Assembly (NCBI GenBank): GCA_947501355.1
Contig: CANMVA010000001.1
Span: forward strand, 558,001 to 622,000
Reading direction: 5' to 3'
DNA: 64,000 bases
Source of the DNA: an uncultured Paracoccaceae bacterium
Lineage (GTDB): Bacteria; Pseudomonadota; Alphaproteobacteria; Rhodobacterales; Rhodobacteraceae
Below, in pieces: positions 36,540 to 46,239 of this stretch. How positions within the stretch are numbered: the first letter of the stretch is position 1; the number at the start of each line of letters is the position of its first letter. The notes beneath the pieces were generated by a model. The model worked only from the letters and a program-made list of their open reading frames with translations, did no database searches and was not told the origin of the DNA. The position numbers were made by a program, and so were the translations under genes.

Positions 36540-39458
36540 ATGGCATATCAAACGCGCGGGCGCGATCCGCTTCTGGACAGCAACATGCAAGCCGCGATTG
36601 AAAAGCGCGGTAAGGAACTGATTGGCCTTGCCCTGCTGGCGATTGGCGCGCTGACCGCTGCGATGCTCTGGTCCTACTCGCCCGAGGATCCCAACTGGAT
36701 GGCTGTCACGGATGAGCCTGTGCAAAACATGCTCGGCCGTTTTGGAGCCTCGCTGGCCGCGCCGCTGTTGATGATTGTGGGCAAAGGCGCTTGGGCGATT
36801 GCATTTATCTTTATCGCATGGGGTCTGCGTTTTGCCCTGCATCGCGGGGAAGAGCGTGCCCTGTCGCGCCTCATCTTCTTCCCGATTGCCATCGCGATTG
36901 GCTCGATTTACGCCGCCACGCTGACCCCGCCTGCCACATGGACGCACAGCTTCGGCGTTGGTGGACTGTTCGGCGATACCGTCCTGTCGATGCTGCTCAG
37001 CATTCTGCCCTTCGGCGCAGGCTTTACGGTGAAGTTCGTCTCCTTCGCGACGGGCATCGGCGTGCTGACGCTGGGTGCATTCGTGCTGGGTTTCACACGC
37101 CCCGAATTGCGCGCGTTGTTCCGCTTTATGGCGCTGGGCCTTGTCATCGCTTATGCGCAGATCATGACGCTCTTGGGCAAGGGGGCCTCTGGTGCCATGG
37201 GTCAGGCCCGCCGCATGCAAGAGGCTCAAGCCAACCGCAAAGCCCGTCTCGCTGAAGAGCAAGCGATGCAGCAAGATGCTGTTATCTATGACGAAACGCC
37301 CATGATGCAGCCGCGCCCCGCGGCAGTGATCCGCCCGGAACCACCGGTTCAGCACGCGCCACAGATGCAGCCGATCCCGCAGGTTGGCCCTGCTCTGCAG
37401 CCTGAACCGATCCCTGAACCGCAGCCAAAAACTGGCCTGCTGGCAGGTGTTGCCAAGCTGATCAAGCCTGCCGATCCCATGCCCGAGCCTGAGCTGCCCG
37501 CGCAGGAATACGCCCCGGACATCAACTACGCCAACAGCGATGACCGCATCAAGGCGCGCATCTCCGACGCGATCAAATCGCGGGTGCGTCAGTCGCCTGG
37601 CCAAGCCATGCCGCGTGTGGAGCCGTCGCTGACCCGTGGTCGTGGCCCGCAGCCGCTGATCGCGGACATCGCCCCGCGGACAACTGACATGCCCGCCGAG
37701 CCGCCCTTGACCACGGCACCTCAGGCCTTGTCCCTGACCCGCGTCAATCGCGTGGATATGCCTGAGCCGAAGCCGCTCACCGCCGAGCCCTTGTTCGAGA
37801 CCGAAGACGCGCCCGCTCCGATGCCCCAACCTACCCCGGTGGAGCCGCAACCGCGCGTGCAGCACACGCCCAAAAAGGCTGTGACTCCGTCGCGTCAGGC
37901 CAAGGCAGAGGCCCAGCCCGCGCTTCAGTTCGAAGACAACATGGCGGATTACGAGTTGCCCCCGCTGAACCTTCTGACCAACCCGATCGAGGTGCAGCGC
38001 CACCATCTTTCCGACGAAGCGCTCGAAGAAAATGCGCGGATGCTGGAGAACGTTCTTGATGACTACGGCGTGAAGGGGGAGATCGTGTCGGTCCGCCCCG
38101 GCCCCGTCGTCACGATGTACGAGCTTGAGCCTGCGCCGGGTCTGAAAGCCTCCCGCGTGATTGGTTTGGCCGATGATATCGCCCGCTCAATGTCCGCGCT
38201 CAGCGCACGTGTGTCTACCGTGCCCGGCCGCTCAGTCATCGGCATCGAGTTGCCCAACGAGAATCGCGAAAAGGTTGTTCTGCGCGAGATCCTCAGCGCG
38301 CGTGATTTTGGCGACAGCAACATGAAGCTGCCGCTTGCCTTGGGCAAAGATATCGGTGGCGATCCCATCGTTACGAATCTGGCCAAGATGCCTCACCTGC
38401 TGATCGCGGGTACGACCGGCTCCGGTAAATCCGTGGCCATCAACACGATGATCCTGTCGCTCCTCTACAAGCTCACGCCCGAGGAATGCCGCCTCATTAT
38501 GATCGACCCGAAGATGCTGGAACTCAGCGTTTATGACGGCATCCCGCACCTTCTTAGCCCCGTTGTGACCGACCCGAAAAAGGCGGTTGTCGCCCTGAAA
38601 TGGGTCGTGGGCGAGATGGAAGAACGCTACCGGAAGATGTCCAAGATGGGCGTGCGCAACATCGACGGCTACAACGGCCGTGTCCGCGAAGCCCTTGCGG
38701 CGGGCGAAATGTTCCAGCGCACTGTCCAGACCGGCTTTGACGAAGACACCGGGGAGCCGATCTTCGAGACCGAAGAATTCGCCCCCGAGACGATCCCCTA
38801 CATCGTCGTGATCGTGGATGAGATGGCCGACCTGATGATGGTCGCCGGTAAAGAGATCGAGGCGTGCATCCAGCGCCTTGCGCAGATGGCGCGTGCGTCG
38901 GGTATCCACCTGATCATGGCCACGCAGCGCCCGTCCGTTGATGTGATCACCGGCACGATCAAAGCCAACTTTCCAACCCGGATCAGCTTCCAGGTCACCT
39001 CCAAAATCGACAGCCGCACCATTCTGGGTGAACAGGGCGCCGAACAGCTTCTGGGCATGGGTGACATGCTCTACATGGCCGGTGGCGGCAAGATCACCCG
39101 CGTCCACGGGCCCTTCTGTTCCGATGAAGAGGTTGAGGAAATTGTGACCTATCTGAAAGCATTCGGCCCGCCCAAATACATGAACGGCGTTGTCGATGGC
39201 CCGGACGAGGACAAGGAAAGCGATATCGACATGGTGCTCGGCCTTGGTGGCAACACCAATGGCGAGGACGCGCTTTATGACCAAGCCGTGGCCATCGTGA
39301 TCAAAGACCGCAAATGCTCCACCTCCTACATTCAGCGCAAGCTCGCGATTGGCTATAACAAAGCCGCCCGTCTGGTTGAGCAGATGGAGGATGAAGGGCT
39401 CGTCACCCCGGCCAACCATGTGGGCAAACGCGAAATTCTTGTGCCAGAACAGCAATAA
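36540..39458 (+). CDS. ftsK: DNA translocase FtsK
   Basis: A septum-located DNA pump that clears chromosomes during division. 972 residues: N-terminal membrane domain with four or five helices (about 25-215), a Pro/Gln/Glu-rich linker (about 240-480), the RecA-like motor with Walker [20 protein letters not shown] and Walker [16 protein letters not shown], and a C-terminal winged-helix gamma domain ([40 protein letters not shown]) that reads KOPS sites. The ATG at 36540 has GAGGTAGG upstream. It is followed by lolA, as in many alphaproteobacteria. Confidence 0.97.
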   Translation: MAYQTRGRDPLLDSNMQAAIEKRGKELIGLALLAIGALTAAMLWSYSPEDPNWMAVTDEPVQNMLGRFGASLAAPLLMIVGKGAWAIAFIFIAWGLRFALHRGEERALSRLIFFPIAIAIGSIYAATLTPPATWTHSFGVGGLFGDTVLSMLLSILPFGAGFTVKFVSFATGIGVLTLGAFVLGFTRPELRALFRFMALGLVIAYAQIMTLLGKGASGAMGQARRMQEAQANRKARLAEEQAMQQDAVIYDETPMMQPRPAAVIRPEPPVQHAPQMQPIPQVGPALQPEPIPEPQPKTGLLAGVAKLIKPADPMPEPELPAQEYAPDINYANSDDRIKARISDAIKSRVRQSPGQAMPRVEPSLTRGRGPQPLIADIAPRTTDMPAEPPLTTAPQALSLTRVNRVDMPEPKPLTAEPLFETEDAPAPMPQPTPVEPQPRVQHTPKKAVTPSRQAKAEAQPALQFEDNMADYELPPLNLLTNPIEVQRHHLSDEALEENARMLENVLDDYGVKGEIVSVRPGPVVTMYELEPAPGLKASRVIGLADDIARSMSALSARVSTVPGRSVIGIELPNENREKVVLREILSARDFGDSNMKLPLALGKDIGGDPIVTNLAKMPHLLIAGTTGSGKSVAINTMILSLLYKLTPEECRLIMIDPKMLELSVYDGIPHLLSPVVTDPKKAVVALKWVVGEMEERYRKMSKMGVRNIDGYNGRVREALAAGEMFQRTVQTGFDEDTGEPIFETEEFAPETIPYIVVIVDEMADLMMVAGKEIEACIQRLAQMARASGIHLIMATQRPSVDVITGTIKANFPTRISFQVTSKIDSRTILGEQGAEQLLGMGDMLYMAGGGKITRVHGPFCSDEEVEEIVTYLKAFGPPKYMNGVVDGPDEDKESDIDMVLGLGGNTNGEDALYDQAVAIVIKDRKCSTSYIQRKLAIGYNKAARLVEQMEDEGLVTPANHVGKREILVPEQQ

Positions 39459-39473
39459 AGCGCCTATCTCGCG

Positions 39474-39499
39474 GAACCCTCGCGGCGATGTGAGGGTTC
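39474..39499 (+). other. Stem-loop between ftsK and lolA
   Basis: GAACCCTC and GAGGGTTC pair perfectly (39474-39481 with 39492-39499) around a 10-nt loop, without a T tract. It may be an mRNA processing or stabilising hairpin rather than a terminator. Confidence 0.4.
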
Positions 39500-39539
39500 A
39501 TGAGGTGTGCAACGTCGCGCAAGCAAGTATATGGTTCCT

Positions 39540-40130
39540 ATGAAACGCTTTATCGCCACGGCCCTACTGGGTATCTCGCTTGCTCTGCCTGCTCAGGCCG
39601 AGAAGCTGTCGCTGAATGCCATCTCGAACTACCTGAACGGTTTGCAAACCGCAAAGGGGGCGTTCACCCAGATCAATGGGGATGGCACGATCTCGACAGG
39701 AACGATTTATATCAAACGGCCGGGCCGCGTGCGGTTTGAATATAACCCGCCCGAAGCCTCGCTTGTCATGGCGGGCGGCGGTCAGGTCGCCGTGTTTGAC
39801 GCCCGTTCCAACCAACCGCCCGAGCAATATCCGCTCAGCCGCACGCCGCTGTCGATCATCCTGCAGCGCAACGTCAATCTTGCGCAGGCGCAGATGGTGA
39901 CGGGGCACGGGTATGACGGAACCTCCACTTCGGTCACCGCGCAAGATCCGCAGAACCCAGACTATGGCAGCATTCAGATGGTCTTCACGGGCAGCCCTGT
40001 CGAGCTGCGCCAATGGGTGATCACCGACAATGCGGGTGGTCAGACGACCGTCGTCTTGGGCGATCTTGAGAAAGGCGTGAGCCTTCCTGCGCGCCTTTTC
40101 AATATCGTGCAAGAAGCCGAGAGCCGATAA
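39540..40130 (+). CDS. lolA: Outer-membrane lipoprotein carrier protein LolA
   Basis: A periplasmic chaperone that carries lipoproteins to the outer membrane. The signal peptide is MKRFIATALLGISLALPAQA; the mature half-barrel has AKGAFTQINGDGTISTGTIYIKRPGRVRFEYNPPEASLVMAGGGQVAVFD and the downstream DPQNPDYGSIQMVFTGSPVELRQWVITDNAGGQTTVVL. 196 residues. ATG 39531 is also in frame; 39540 is chosen for a compact signal peptide, though neither has a clear ribosome binding site. It is probably read with ftsK. Confidence 0.92.
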   Translation: MKRFIATALLGISLALPAQAEKLSLNAISNYLNGLQTAKGAFTQINGDGTISTGTIYIKRPGRVRFEYNPPEASLVMAGGGQVAVFDARSNQPPEQYPLSRTPLSIILQRNVNLAQAQMVTGHGYDGTSTSVTAQDPQNPDYGSIQMVFTGSPVELRQWVITDNAGGQTTVVLGDLEKGVSLPARLFNIVQEAESR

Positions 40131-40136
40131 CGGTCA

Positions 40137-40167
40137 GGCGCGCATTAACCTTAACGCGCGCCCTTTC
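40137..40167 (+). terminator. Palindromic stem-loop after lolA, probable terminator
   Basis: GGCGCGC/GCGCGCC (40137-40143 with 40156-40162) encloses TTAACCTTAA, making an almost complete palindrome. Only a short pyrimidine tract (CTTTC) follows, so termination is less certain than at the other sites. Confidence 0.5.
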
Positions 40168-40168
40168 A

Positions 40169-40208
40169 GTTTCACTTTGGCGAAAATATCCTCGCCGGAG
40201 GCTCCGAG
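40169..40208 (-). repeat. Dispersed CCTCCGGCG element, copy C
   Basis: On the minus strand it reads GAGCCTCCGGCGAGGATATTTTCGCCAAAGTGAAA, matching copies at 5192-5227 and 48331-48365. It lies between the ends of lolA and the convergent transglycosylase gene. Confidence 0.65.
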
Positions 40209-40216
40209 GACAGCCG

Positions 40217-40798
40217 TTAGCTGCAGCGCATCAATTGGAACTGATAGCTCTGCGCGCGTTGGCCCACTTCGCTTGCGACCCGCATCAGCCAGCCTTTGCT
40301 GTTATAGCTGCCCCGCGCAAAGCCCGTATGGCCTTCGTGATAGGCCAAATACTGGTTGCGCGCGTCGGTCAGCGGGATGCCGTTCCGGTCGCGGGTTTTG
40401 TTCATATACCAGCCCATGAAATCGGTCGCATCGGTGATGCGGTCGCGCCGGGCGTTGCGGCGTCCTGTCTCGGCGAGGTATTCATCCCAAGTCCCGTCCA
40501 GCGCCTGAGAATATCCAAAGGCCGAGCTTTGACGCCCCATCGGGATCACGCCCAGAGAATAGCGAAACGGGGTCCGCGCATCCGAGATAAATTTGCTCTC
40601 CTGATAGATCGTCGCCATCTGGACATGCACCGGCACGCCCCACCGCCGCTCGGTGCGTTTGAAGGCACTTAGGTAGGTCGGTCGCTGATCCAGAATGGAA
40701 CACGCGTTATCTAGGTTTCGGGGCGCACCAGATTGATTGCCGCTGCCACAGGCTGCGACCAACACCAATAGGATAAATGCGCGAAGAGTTCTGCTCAT
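40217..40798 (-). CDS. Lytic transglycosylase (SLT)-like lipoprotein
   Basis: A 193-residue predicted lipoprotein (signal RAFILLVLVAAC, lipidated Cys17). The catalytic domain resembles small SLT-like transglycosylases: the candidate catalytic Glu lies in MATIYQESKFISDARTPFRY, followed by SSAFGYSQALDGTWDEYL and YLAYHEGHTGFARGSYNSKGWL. It would cleave peptidoglycan at the outer membrane. It stands alone on the minus strand between lolA and the AEC transporter. Confidence 0.85.
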   Translation of the reverse strand: MSRTLRAFILLVLVAACGSGNQSGAPRNLDNACSILDQRPTYLSAFKRTERRWGVPVHVQMATIYQESKFISDARTPFRYSLGVIPMGRQSSAFGYSQALDGTWDEYLAETGRRNARRDRITDATDFMGWYMNKTRDRNGIPLTDARNQYLAYHEGHTGFARGSYNSKGWLMRVASEVGQRAQSYQFQLMRCS

Positions 40799-40869
40799 CT
40801 GCCTCTCGCTCTTTGTTTTTTACCAGTTTAGCCAAAAAACCGTGCCTTGAAAACGACAAAGCCGTGAGG

Positions 40870-41751
40870 TCAGAGTAAAAACGCCAACAGCAGCGGAAGG
40901 CTGAGTACCGACAGCAGGGTCGACACGACCACGAGGCCTGCCACCGCATCGGAATCGGCGCCGTATTTCTCTGCAATCAGGTAGGATGTGACGGCAACGG
41001 GCGTCGCGACCTGCAACACCAGAACGGCCAGCGCCACCGGGTCCAGCGTGAACCAGTCGCCGACAAGATAGGCTGTCGCGGCGCAAATCACGAGCTTGAT
41101 GACCGACAGCAGGATCGCCTGCACCAGCCGACCAGGACGCAACCGCGCCACCGCGACGCCCAGCGTGATCAGCATGATCGGGATCGCGATCTGCCCGATC
41201 AGGTCGAGCGTGTTGGTCAGGAAAGTGGGCGTCTCCCAGCCTTGCCACAGAAAGAGCGCGCCCAGTATCGTCGCGCCGACCATTGGCTCCTTCACCACTT
41301 TCAGCGGAGATCCGCCGCCTGAGACGACCCAGATGCCGAAGGTGAACGAGTAAATCGCCATGATCGCAAAAACCACGACGGCATAGCCAAGCCCTGTATC
41401 GCCAAACGCGAACAACGCCAGCGGCAGACCCAGATTGCCGGTATTGCCGAAGGTCAGCGGCGCCAGATAGGTGCGCCGGTCCAGCCTGTTCGCCAGGACG
41501 ACAGCGGCGCAGAGCAACGTGACAATCCCGTAAGTCATTATGGATGCTAAAGAAAGGGCCGCCAGCGCTTGTGGATCAACCTCGGTCTGCATGAGCGCCA
41601 CGAAGATCAGGCAGGGCACCGACAGGGTCATGGCGAGCCGCGTGACGAACTCCACCCGGTATTCAAACCCCAGTTTCACCCATGTAAACCCGACCGCCGC
41701 CAGCAGGAAAACAGGGGCGGTGATCTCCAACACTGTCAGAACAAGGTTCAC
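40870..41751 (-). CDS. AEC-family (auxin efflux carrier) transporter
   Basis: A membrane transporter of about ten helices in two five-helix halves, a layout typical of AEC proteins (malate or other organic-acid permeases). Recognisable parts are PCLIFVALMQTEVDPQALAAL, LTFGNTGNLGLPLALFAFGDTGLGYAVVVF and the C-terminal LVLQVATPVAVTSYLIAEKYGADSDAVAGLVVVSTLLSVLSLP. 293 residues with a GTG start at 41751 (GGGGA upstream); an upstream TTG at 41766 is less likely. The substrate is unknown. Confidence 0.9.
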   Translation of the reverse strand: MNLVLTVLEITAPVFLLAAVGFTWVKLGFEYRVEFVTRLAMTLSVPCLIFVALMQTEVDPQALAALSLASIMTYGIVTLLCAAVVLANRLDRRTYLAPLTFGNTGNLGLPLALFAFGDTGLGYAVVVFAIMAIYSFTFGIWVVSGGGSPLKVVKEPMVGATILGALFLWQGWETPTFLTNTLDLIGQIAIPIMLITLGVAVARLRPGRLVQAILLSVIKLVICAATAYLVGDWFTLDPVALAVLVLQVATPVAVTSYLIAEKYGADSDAVAGLVVVSTLLSVLSLPLLLAFLL

Positions 41752-41833
41752 AGACTGTTTCCCCAAAAGTCGCCGTCGCCGCGTTTACACGCGCCATCTG
41801 GCGCTCTAGTAACGGTGTCAGGGGTTGTTGACT

Positions 41834-42160
41834 ATGCACAAAGCACGCGCAAAATATCATTTGGGCCAAGTGGTCCGCCATCGTAAGCACCCGTTTCGTG
41901 GGGTCGTTTTCGACGTGGATGCCATGTTCTCGAACACTGAGGAATGGTATGACGCGATCCCCGAAGATGCACGCCCGAAGAAGGATCAACCCTTCTACCA
42001 TCTGCTCGCCGAGAACGATCAAAGCTACTACGTGGCCTACGTGTCAGAGCAGAACCTCGTCGCCGATTATTCAGGAGAGCCCGTGGATCATCCCGACCTC
42101 GACGACCTCTTTGGTCCGTTCGAGGACGGTCAGTATCCGCTGCATTTCCAGCTGAACTAG
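41834..42160 (+). CDS. hspQ: Heat shock protein HspQ
   Basis: A hemimethylated-DNA-binding/YccV-like protein that in E. coli enhances Lon specificity and destabilises DnaA. 108 residues with the hallmarks KYHLGQVVRHRKHPFRGVVFDVD, WYDAIPEDARPKKDQPFYHLLAEND and YVAYVSEQNLVADYSGEPVDHPDLDDLF. The ATG at 41834 is preferred over upstream TTG codons. No sigma-32 promoter was recognised. The stop overlaps the convergent ggt gene by 4 bp. Confidence 0.92.
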   Translation: MHKARAKYHLGQVVRHRKHPFRGVVFDVDAMFSNTEEWYDAIPEDARPKKDQPFYHLLAENDQSYYVAYVSEQNLVADYSGEPVDHPDLDDLFGPFEDGQYPLHFQLN

Positions 42161-43728
42161 TAGCCCAAAGCGCAGCCATCCTTGCGGGGGTCCGACGCGC
42201 CTTCCAGCGTGCCATCGGCGTGTATCTTGATCGCTTGTGCGCCGCCAATCGGTCCGTCGGGGATGCTAACCTTATGCCCCAGATCGGCCAGCTCTTGGCG
42301 CACCGTGTCTGAATAGCCCCGCTCCACCTTCATGTCGCCTGCGTCCGAGAAGCTGCGCGGCGCGTCGATCGCGCTTTGCGGGTCCATCCCGAAATCGACC
42401 ATGTTCGACAGAAAGCGCGCGTGGCCATTCGACTGATATTGCCCGCCCATCACGCCAAAGGGCATCGTCACTTTGCCGTTCTCGCGCAGCATGCCCGGAA
42501 TGATCGTGTGCATCGGGCGCTTGCCGCCACCCGCTTCATTTGGGTGGCCTTCTTCAAGTGTGAAGCCTGCGCCGCGGTTCTGGAACAGGACGCCGAACCT
42601 ATCACTGGCGATGCCAGAGCCGAAGCTGTGGAAAATCGAATAGATCAGCGACACCGCCATCCGGTCCTTGTCGACGACCGTGATATAGATCGTGTCTTTA
42701 TGCACCGCTTCGGTGAGCGGCCCAGCGGCTTGCATCGCCTTTTTCGGATCAATCAAAGCCGCCAATTTCTGTGCCGTTTCCATCGCCAGCATATGCTCCA
42801 ACCGCCCGGTCGGGTCGGCGATGAAGCGGTTGCGCGCGTCGTAGGCCAGCTTGGCCGCTTCGGCTTCGATATGGGTGCGCAGGGTGCCGAACGGCTCCAT
42901 CCCGGCGATATCGAACTGGCTCAGGATATTGTTCATCAGGATCGCGGTCGCGCCTTGTCCGTTTGGGGGATGCTCGACCAGCTCGACATCCTTGTAGCTG
43001 CCACTGATCGGGTCGGTGTAGTCGCAACGCGTCTGGGCAAAATCTTCTAGCGTGTGGACGCCGCCGCGCGCTTGCAACGCGGCGACCATGTCTTCGGCGA
43101 CCTCGCCTTCGTAGAAACCCGCGCGCCCCTCCATCGCGATCCGGCGCAGGACCTCGGCCTGTTTCGGCGCGCGGAAAAGCTGTCCTGCAACCGGCGCTTG
43201 GCCGTTCAGTAGGAAGTCGTCACGCGCACCGCCGCTCAGGTTGCCGACGGCGTCGGCCCAGTCAAAAGCCACACGCGGGGCGACTGGGATCCCGGCCTCC
43301 GCATAGTGGATCGCAGGCGCGAGCGCGGCTTTCAGCCCCGCCTTGCCGTAATCCTTGGAGAGCGTGCAAAACGCGTCCACCGCGCCGGGAATTGTCACGG
43401 CCGCGGCGTCGTAAAGCGGGATGGTGCTGTGGCCCGCGCCGCGCAAACTGGCGGCATCCAGCGCGCTTGGCGCGCGGCCAGACCCGTTCAGCGCCACGAT
43501 CTCGTCGCTGCCCGGGGGGGAGAGCAACACAAAGCAATCCCCGCCGATCCCGGTCATCTGCGGTTCGGCAAATCCCAGCAGCACCGCGCCCGCGATGGCG
43601 GCATCAACCGCATTGCCGCCTGACTCCAGGATCTGCACAGCGACTTTCGCGGCGAGCGGATGTGACGTCGCGCACATCCCGTTGCCTGCAAAAACGGCCG
43701 ACCGGCCCGGTGTCTGAAAATCGCGCAT
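42157..43728 (-). CDS. Gamma-glutamyltransferase family protein
   Basis: An Ntn-hydrolase precursor of 523 residues that would cleave itself to a large and a small subunit. The nucleophilic Thr begins the small subunit in AVHKDTIYITVVDKDRMAVSLIYS; other landmarks are ATSHPLAAKVAVQILESGGNAVDAAIA, MTGIGGDCFVLL, EHPPNGQGATAILMNNIL and GGGKRPMHTIIPGML. No signal peptide is seen, unlike periplasmic GGT of E. coli, so this is probably a cytoplasmic homologue of the kind annotated as gamma-glutamyltransferase or cephalosporin-acylase-like. The substrate is uncertain. Confidence 0.9.
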   Translation of the reverse strand: MRDFQTPGRSAVFAGNGMCATSHPLAAKVAVQILESGGNAVDAAIAGAVLLGFAEPQMTGIGGDCFVLLSPPGSDEIVALNGSGRAPSALDAASLRGAGHSTIPLYDAAAVTIPGAVDAFCTLSKDYGKAGLKAALAPAIHYAEAGIPVAPRVAFDWADAVGNLSGGARDDFLLNGQAPVAGQLFRAPKQAEVLRRIAMEGRAGFYEGEVAEDMVAALQARGGVHTLEDFAQTRCDYTDPISGSYKDVELVEHPPNGQGATAILMNNILSQFDIAGMEPFGTLRTHIEAEAAKLAYDARNRFIADPTGRLEHMLAMETAQKLAALIDPKKAMQAAGPLTEAVHKDTIYITVVDKDRMAVSLIYSIFHSFGSGIASDRFGVLFQNRGAGFTLEEGHPNEAGGGKRPMHTIIPGMLRENGKVTMPFGVMGGQYQSNGHARFLSNMVDFGMDPQSAIDAPRSFSDAGDMKVERGYSDTVRQELADLGHKVSIPDGPIGGAQAIKIHADGTLEGASDPRKDGCALGY

Positions 43729-44162
43729 GTAGTCCTCCCTCGCAGTGCCCCGATAGTAGAGGGACAGCGGCGGAGTTCAATGAGAGGTGCGGCAGGTTTG
43801 GCGCTTTGAACTGGATCGCCCTGATCCGAAGGGAGGGGCGATGGCCATGCAGGACTCTTGGTTTGCGCAAATCGCTTGGGCGAAGGGTGCCAAACCCCAG
43901 TTTTCATTTCCGGCGATCAGATTGAAAGGAATGCGCTCACCGTCCCTGAGAATGCTGCAAAAATTGCATGACGGGCCGGGTGCGTCGATAAATATGGGGA
44001 GGAGTAAGACCCCGGCGCCGCGCACTGGGTGGGGGCTGTTAACGCGACGCCGAGGTGAAGCTATATGCAGCTACGGGGTCTGAATAGCCGGACATTCGGG
44101 CCGCTCTTTGAGTGAATTGAGGCTTCTTCGCGACCTTCCGCTCAAATCGGAAACAATGCGGG
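43729..44162. other. 434-bp stretch without a convincing gene
   Basis: It lies between the start of ggt and the stop of the anti-sigma gene, both on the minus strand. A short frame opens at 43841 after GGGAGGGG, but its translation (MAMQDSWFAQIAWAKG...) has no recognisable domain and looks incidental. The promoter of ggt must be near 43740-43800. I see no tRNA, terminator or repeat here. Confidence 0.5.
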
Positions 44163-44654
44163 CTAGAGCTGTGCGTTGCGCAGGTCTTCACAACAGAAAT
44201 CGCCTTCAGGTTGCGCCGATTGCGACAATCGAATCGAATAGCTCAGATGGTTTCCAGATGTGTCACGCCGATACTCCAGCGCGTCTGTCTGCGACCGGAT
44301 CAAGAACCAGCCAAAGCCGCCTTCTGGCAGGTCTGCGCGGGCCACATCGTGATCGGGCAGTGTGCCGCTGGGCAAGGTCAACCCTGGCATTGCCTTGCCG
44401 TTATCATGCACCGCGACGTGAAAGCGATCCGTGGTTGTCCTCAGATGCACGGCGATCACCGCGTCATCGTGCACAGGAAACGCATGTTCGGCAATATTGT
44501 TGAGCGTTTCGGCCAGAACCAGCTCAATCGTCCCCCTGTCCTCGTCCGTGACGCCCCAGTTTGGAAGCATCGGCATGAGACGCGCCAGCAAGGCACGCAC
44601 GCCGTGGTCTGAGCTGAGACAGGACAGACGGATATCGCCCACCAATTGGTTCAC
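44163..44654 (-). CDS. RsbW-type anti-sigma factor / serine kinase (HATPase)
   Basis: A GHKL ATP-binding protein of 163 residues resembling RsbW/SpoIIAB. The N box is IELVLAETLNNIAEHAF and the G1 box is FHVAVHDNGKAMPGL; a G2-like segment is EGGFGWFLIRSQTDALEYRRD. Such proteins hold a sigma factor or phosphorylate a STAS partner. The STAS gene lies directly upstream with a 4-bp overlap, giving a partner-switching pair. No sigma factor or PP2C phosphatase gene is in view, so the output target is unknown. Confidence 0.88.
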   Translation of the reverse strand: MNQLVGDIRLSCLSSDHGVRALLARLMPMLPNWGVTDEDRGTIELVLAETLNNIAEHAFPVHDDAVIAVHLRTTTDRFHVAVHDNGKAMPGLTLPSGTLPDHDVARADLPEGGFGWFLIRSQTDALEYRRDTSGNHLSYSIRLSQSAQPEGDFCCEDLRNAQL

Positions 44655-44989
44655 TTCGTCATGTCTGCCTGGGCTGTGGCGAGGTCGGGATAGATGCGGA
44701 ACACCGAATCCATTCGGGTCAGGCGGAATACTTTTTCGACGGGTGGTCGCAGGCTTGTCAGGTCCAGCCGCATCCCGTTCGGCAGCCCTTTCATCACCGC
44801 GATAATCGCCCCCAACCCGCTGGAATCGACGAAGTCGACAGCGCCCAGATCCAGCAGCACGCGATCCTTTGCGTCCTGCGCGGCAGCCTTCACCGCATCC
44901 TTGAAGGTCACGGCAGCAGCCGAGTCGATCCTGCTTTGTGCGACGGTCACGGTCACCGTGCCACCTGATTGCTTTGTTGCAAGCTCCAT
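44651..44989 (-). CDS. STAS domain anti-sigma factor antagonist
   Basis: A 112-residue SpoIIAA/RsbV-like protein. The phosphorylatable Ser56 lies in the family motif LLDLGAVDFVDSSGLGAII; the C-terminal LRPPVEKVFRLTRMDSVFRIYPD is also typical. Its phosphorylation by the downstream RsbW-like kinase would control release of a sigma factor or other partner. The ATG at 44989 has GGAGA 7 nt upstream; an earlier in-frame start at 45034 would add a tail absent from the family. Confidence 0.9.
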   Translation of the reverse strand: MELATKQSGGTVTVTVAQSRIDSAAAVTFKDAVKAAAQDAKDRVLLDLGAVDFVDSSGLGAIIAVMKGLPNGMRLDLTSLRPPVEKVFRLTRMDSVFRIYPDLATAQADMTK

Positions 44990-45078
44990 GCTTTGTCTCC
45001 GGTCAGGAATGTTAAGGTCAGGGATACCGGGCAAGTCTTAAACGAAGGTTTGCGGGATCCGTGGGAGGAGGCTGAAAA

Positions 45079-46239
45079 ATGCATAAAGTTGTCATTACCG
45101 GTGCCGCGCGCACGCCGATGGGGGGCTTTCAAGGTGCTCTCAGCGATGTCAGCGCGGCCGATCTGGGCGGCACCGCGATGAAAGCCGCAATGGCGCAGGC
45201 CGGTGTTGAAACCGTCGACGAGGTGTTGATGGGCTGTGTTCTTCCGGCGGGTCAGGGGCAGGCCCCTGCGCGGCAGGCTGGTTTCGCTGCAGGCCTTGGC
45301 GAAGACGTCCCGGCCACGACGCTAAACAAGATGTGCGGCTCTGGCATGAAAGCCGCGATGATGGCGTTCGACCAGATCGCGCTGGGCCACTCCGACACAA
45401 TGATCGCTGGCGGGATGGAGAGTATGACCAACGCCCCCTACCTGCTGCCCAAAATGCGTGGCGGTGCGCGGATCGGTCACCAACAGGTGCAGGATTCGAT
45501 GTTTCTCGACGGGCTGGAGGACGCCTATGATAAAGGTCGCCTGATGGGCACCTTCGCCGAGGATTGCGCGGAGGCGTTCCAGTTCACCCGCAGCGCGCAG
45601 GATGATTACGCGCTCGGCTCGCTTTCCAACGCTCTGGAGGCGCAGAAATCCGGCGCGTTCGCAGATGAAATCACCGCTGTGACGATCACGACCCGCAAGG
45701 GCGAGACTGTGATCGCCGAGGATGAACAGCCCGGCAACGCGCGCCCTGACAAGATCCCCCAGCTCAAACCGGCGTTCCGCAAGGACGGCACGGTGACGGC
45801 CGCCAACAGCTCGTCCATCTCAGACGGCGCTGCTGCGCTGGTGCTTGCGTCTGATGACACCGGCCTGCCCATCCGCGCCCGCATCATGGGCCATGCGAGC
45901 CATGCCCAGGCCCCGGGCCTATTCACAACGGCTCCGGTCCCGGCGGCGCAAAAGCTGCTCAAGGCGATTGGCTGGTCCAAGGATGATGTCGATCTGTGGG
46001 AAGTGAACGAGGCATTTGCCGTCGTCCCCATGGCGTTCATGCATGAGATGGGTATCGAGCGCGCCAAGATGAACGTCAACGGTGGGGCTTGCGCGCTGGG
46101 TCATCCTATCGGAGCCTCCGGTGCGCGCATTATGGTGACCCTGTTGAATGCTCTGGAAAAGCGCGACCTCAAGCGCGGCGTTGCGGCCATCTGCATCGGT
46201 GGCGGCGAAGGCACGGCTATCGCGATTGAGCGTCCATGA
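45079..46239 (+). CDS. Acetyl-CoA acetyltransferase / thiolase
   Basis: Condenses or cleaves acyl-CoA. The nucleophilic Cys is in TTLNKMCGSGMKAAMMAFDQI, and the C-terminal signature NVNGGACALGHPIGASGARIMVTLL holds the second Cys and His. 386 residues, normal for biosynthetic thiolases, with GGAGGAGG before the ATG. Many Rhodobacteraceae thiolases of this type serve degradation; PHB or ketone roles are possible but no phaB is adjacent. It overlaps the Met-sulfoxide reductase gene by 4 bp. Confidence 0.9.
   Translation: MHKVVITGAARTPMGGFQGALSDVSAADLGGTAMKAAMAQAGVETVDEVLMGCVLPAGQGQAPARQAGFAAGLGEDVPATTLNKMCGSGMKAAMMAFDQIALGHSDTMIAGGMESMTNAPYLLPKMRGGARIGHQQVQDSMFLDGLEDAYDKGRLMGTFAEDCAEAFQFTRSAQDDYALGSLSNALEAQKSGAFADEITAVTITTRKGETVIAEDEQPGNARPDKIPQLKPAFRKDGTVTAANSSSISDGAAALVLASDDTGLPIRARIMGHASHAQAPGLFTTAPVPAAQKLLKAIGWSKDDVDLWEVNEAFAVVPMAFMHEMGIERAKMNVNGGACALGHPIGASGARIMVTLLNALEKRDLKRGVAAICIGGGEGTAIAIERP

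Noticed and set aside
36477-39455. Long open frames on the minus strand across ftsK
   Set aside because: Low-complexity His/Arg-rich translations antisense to a complete FtsK.
43841-44083. Short plus-strand open frame with a good Shine-Dalgarno
   Set aside because: The translation lacks any domain or signal peptide and codon use is unlike neighbours; treated as non-coding.
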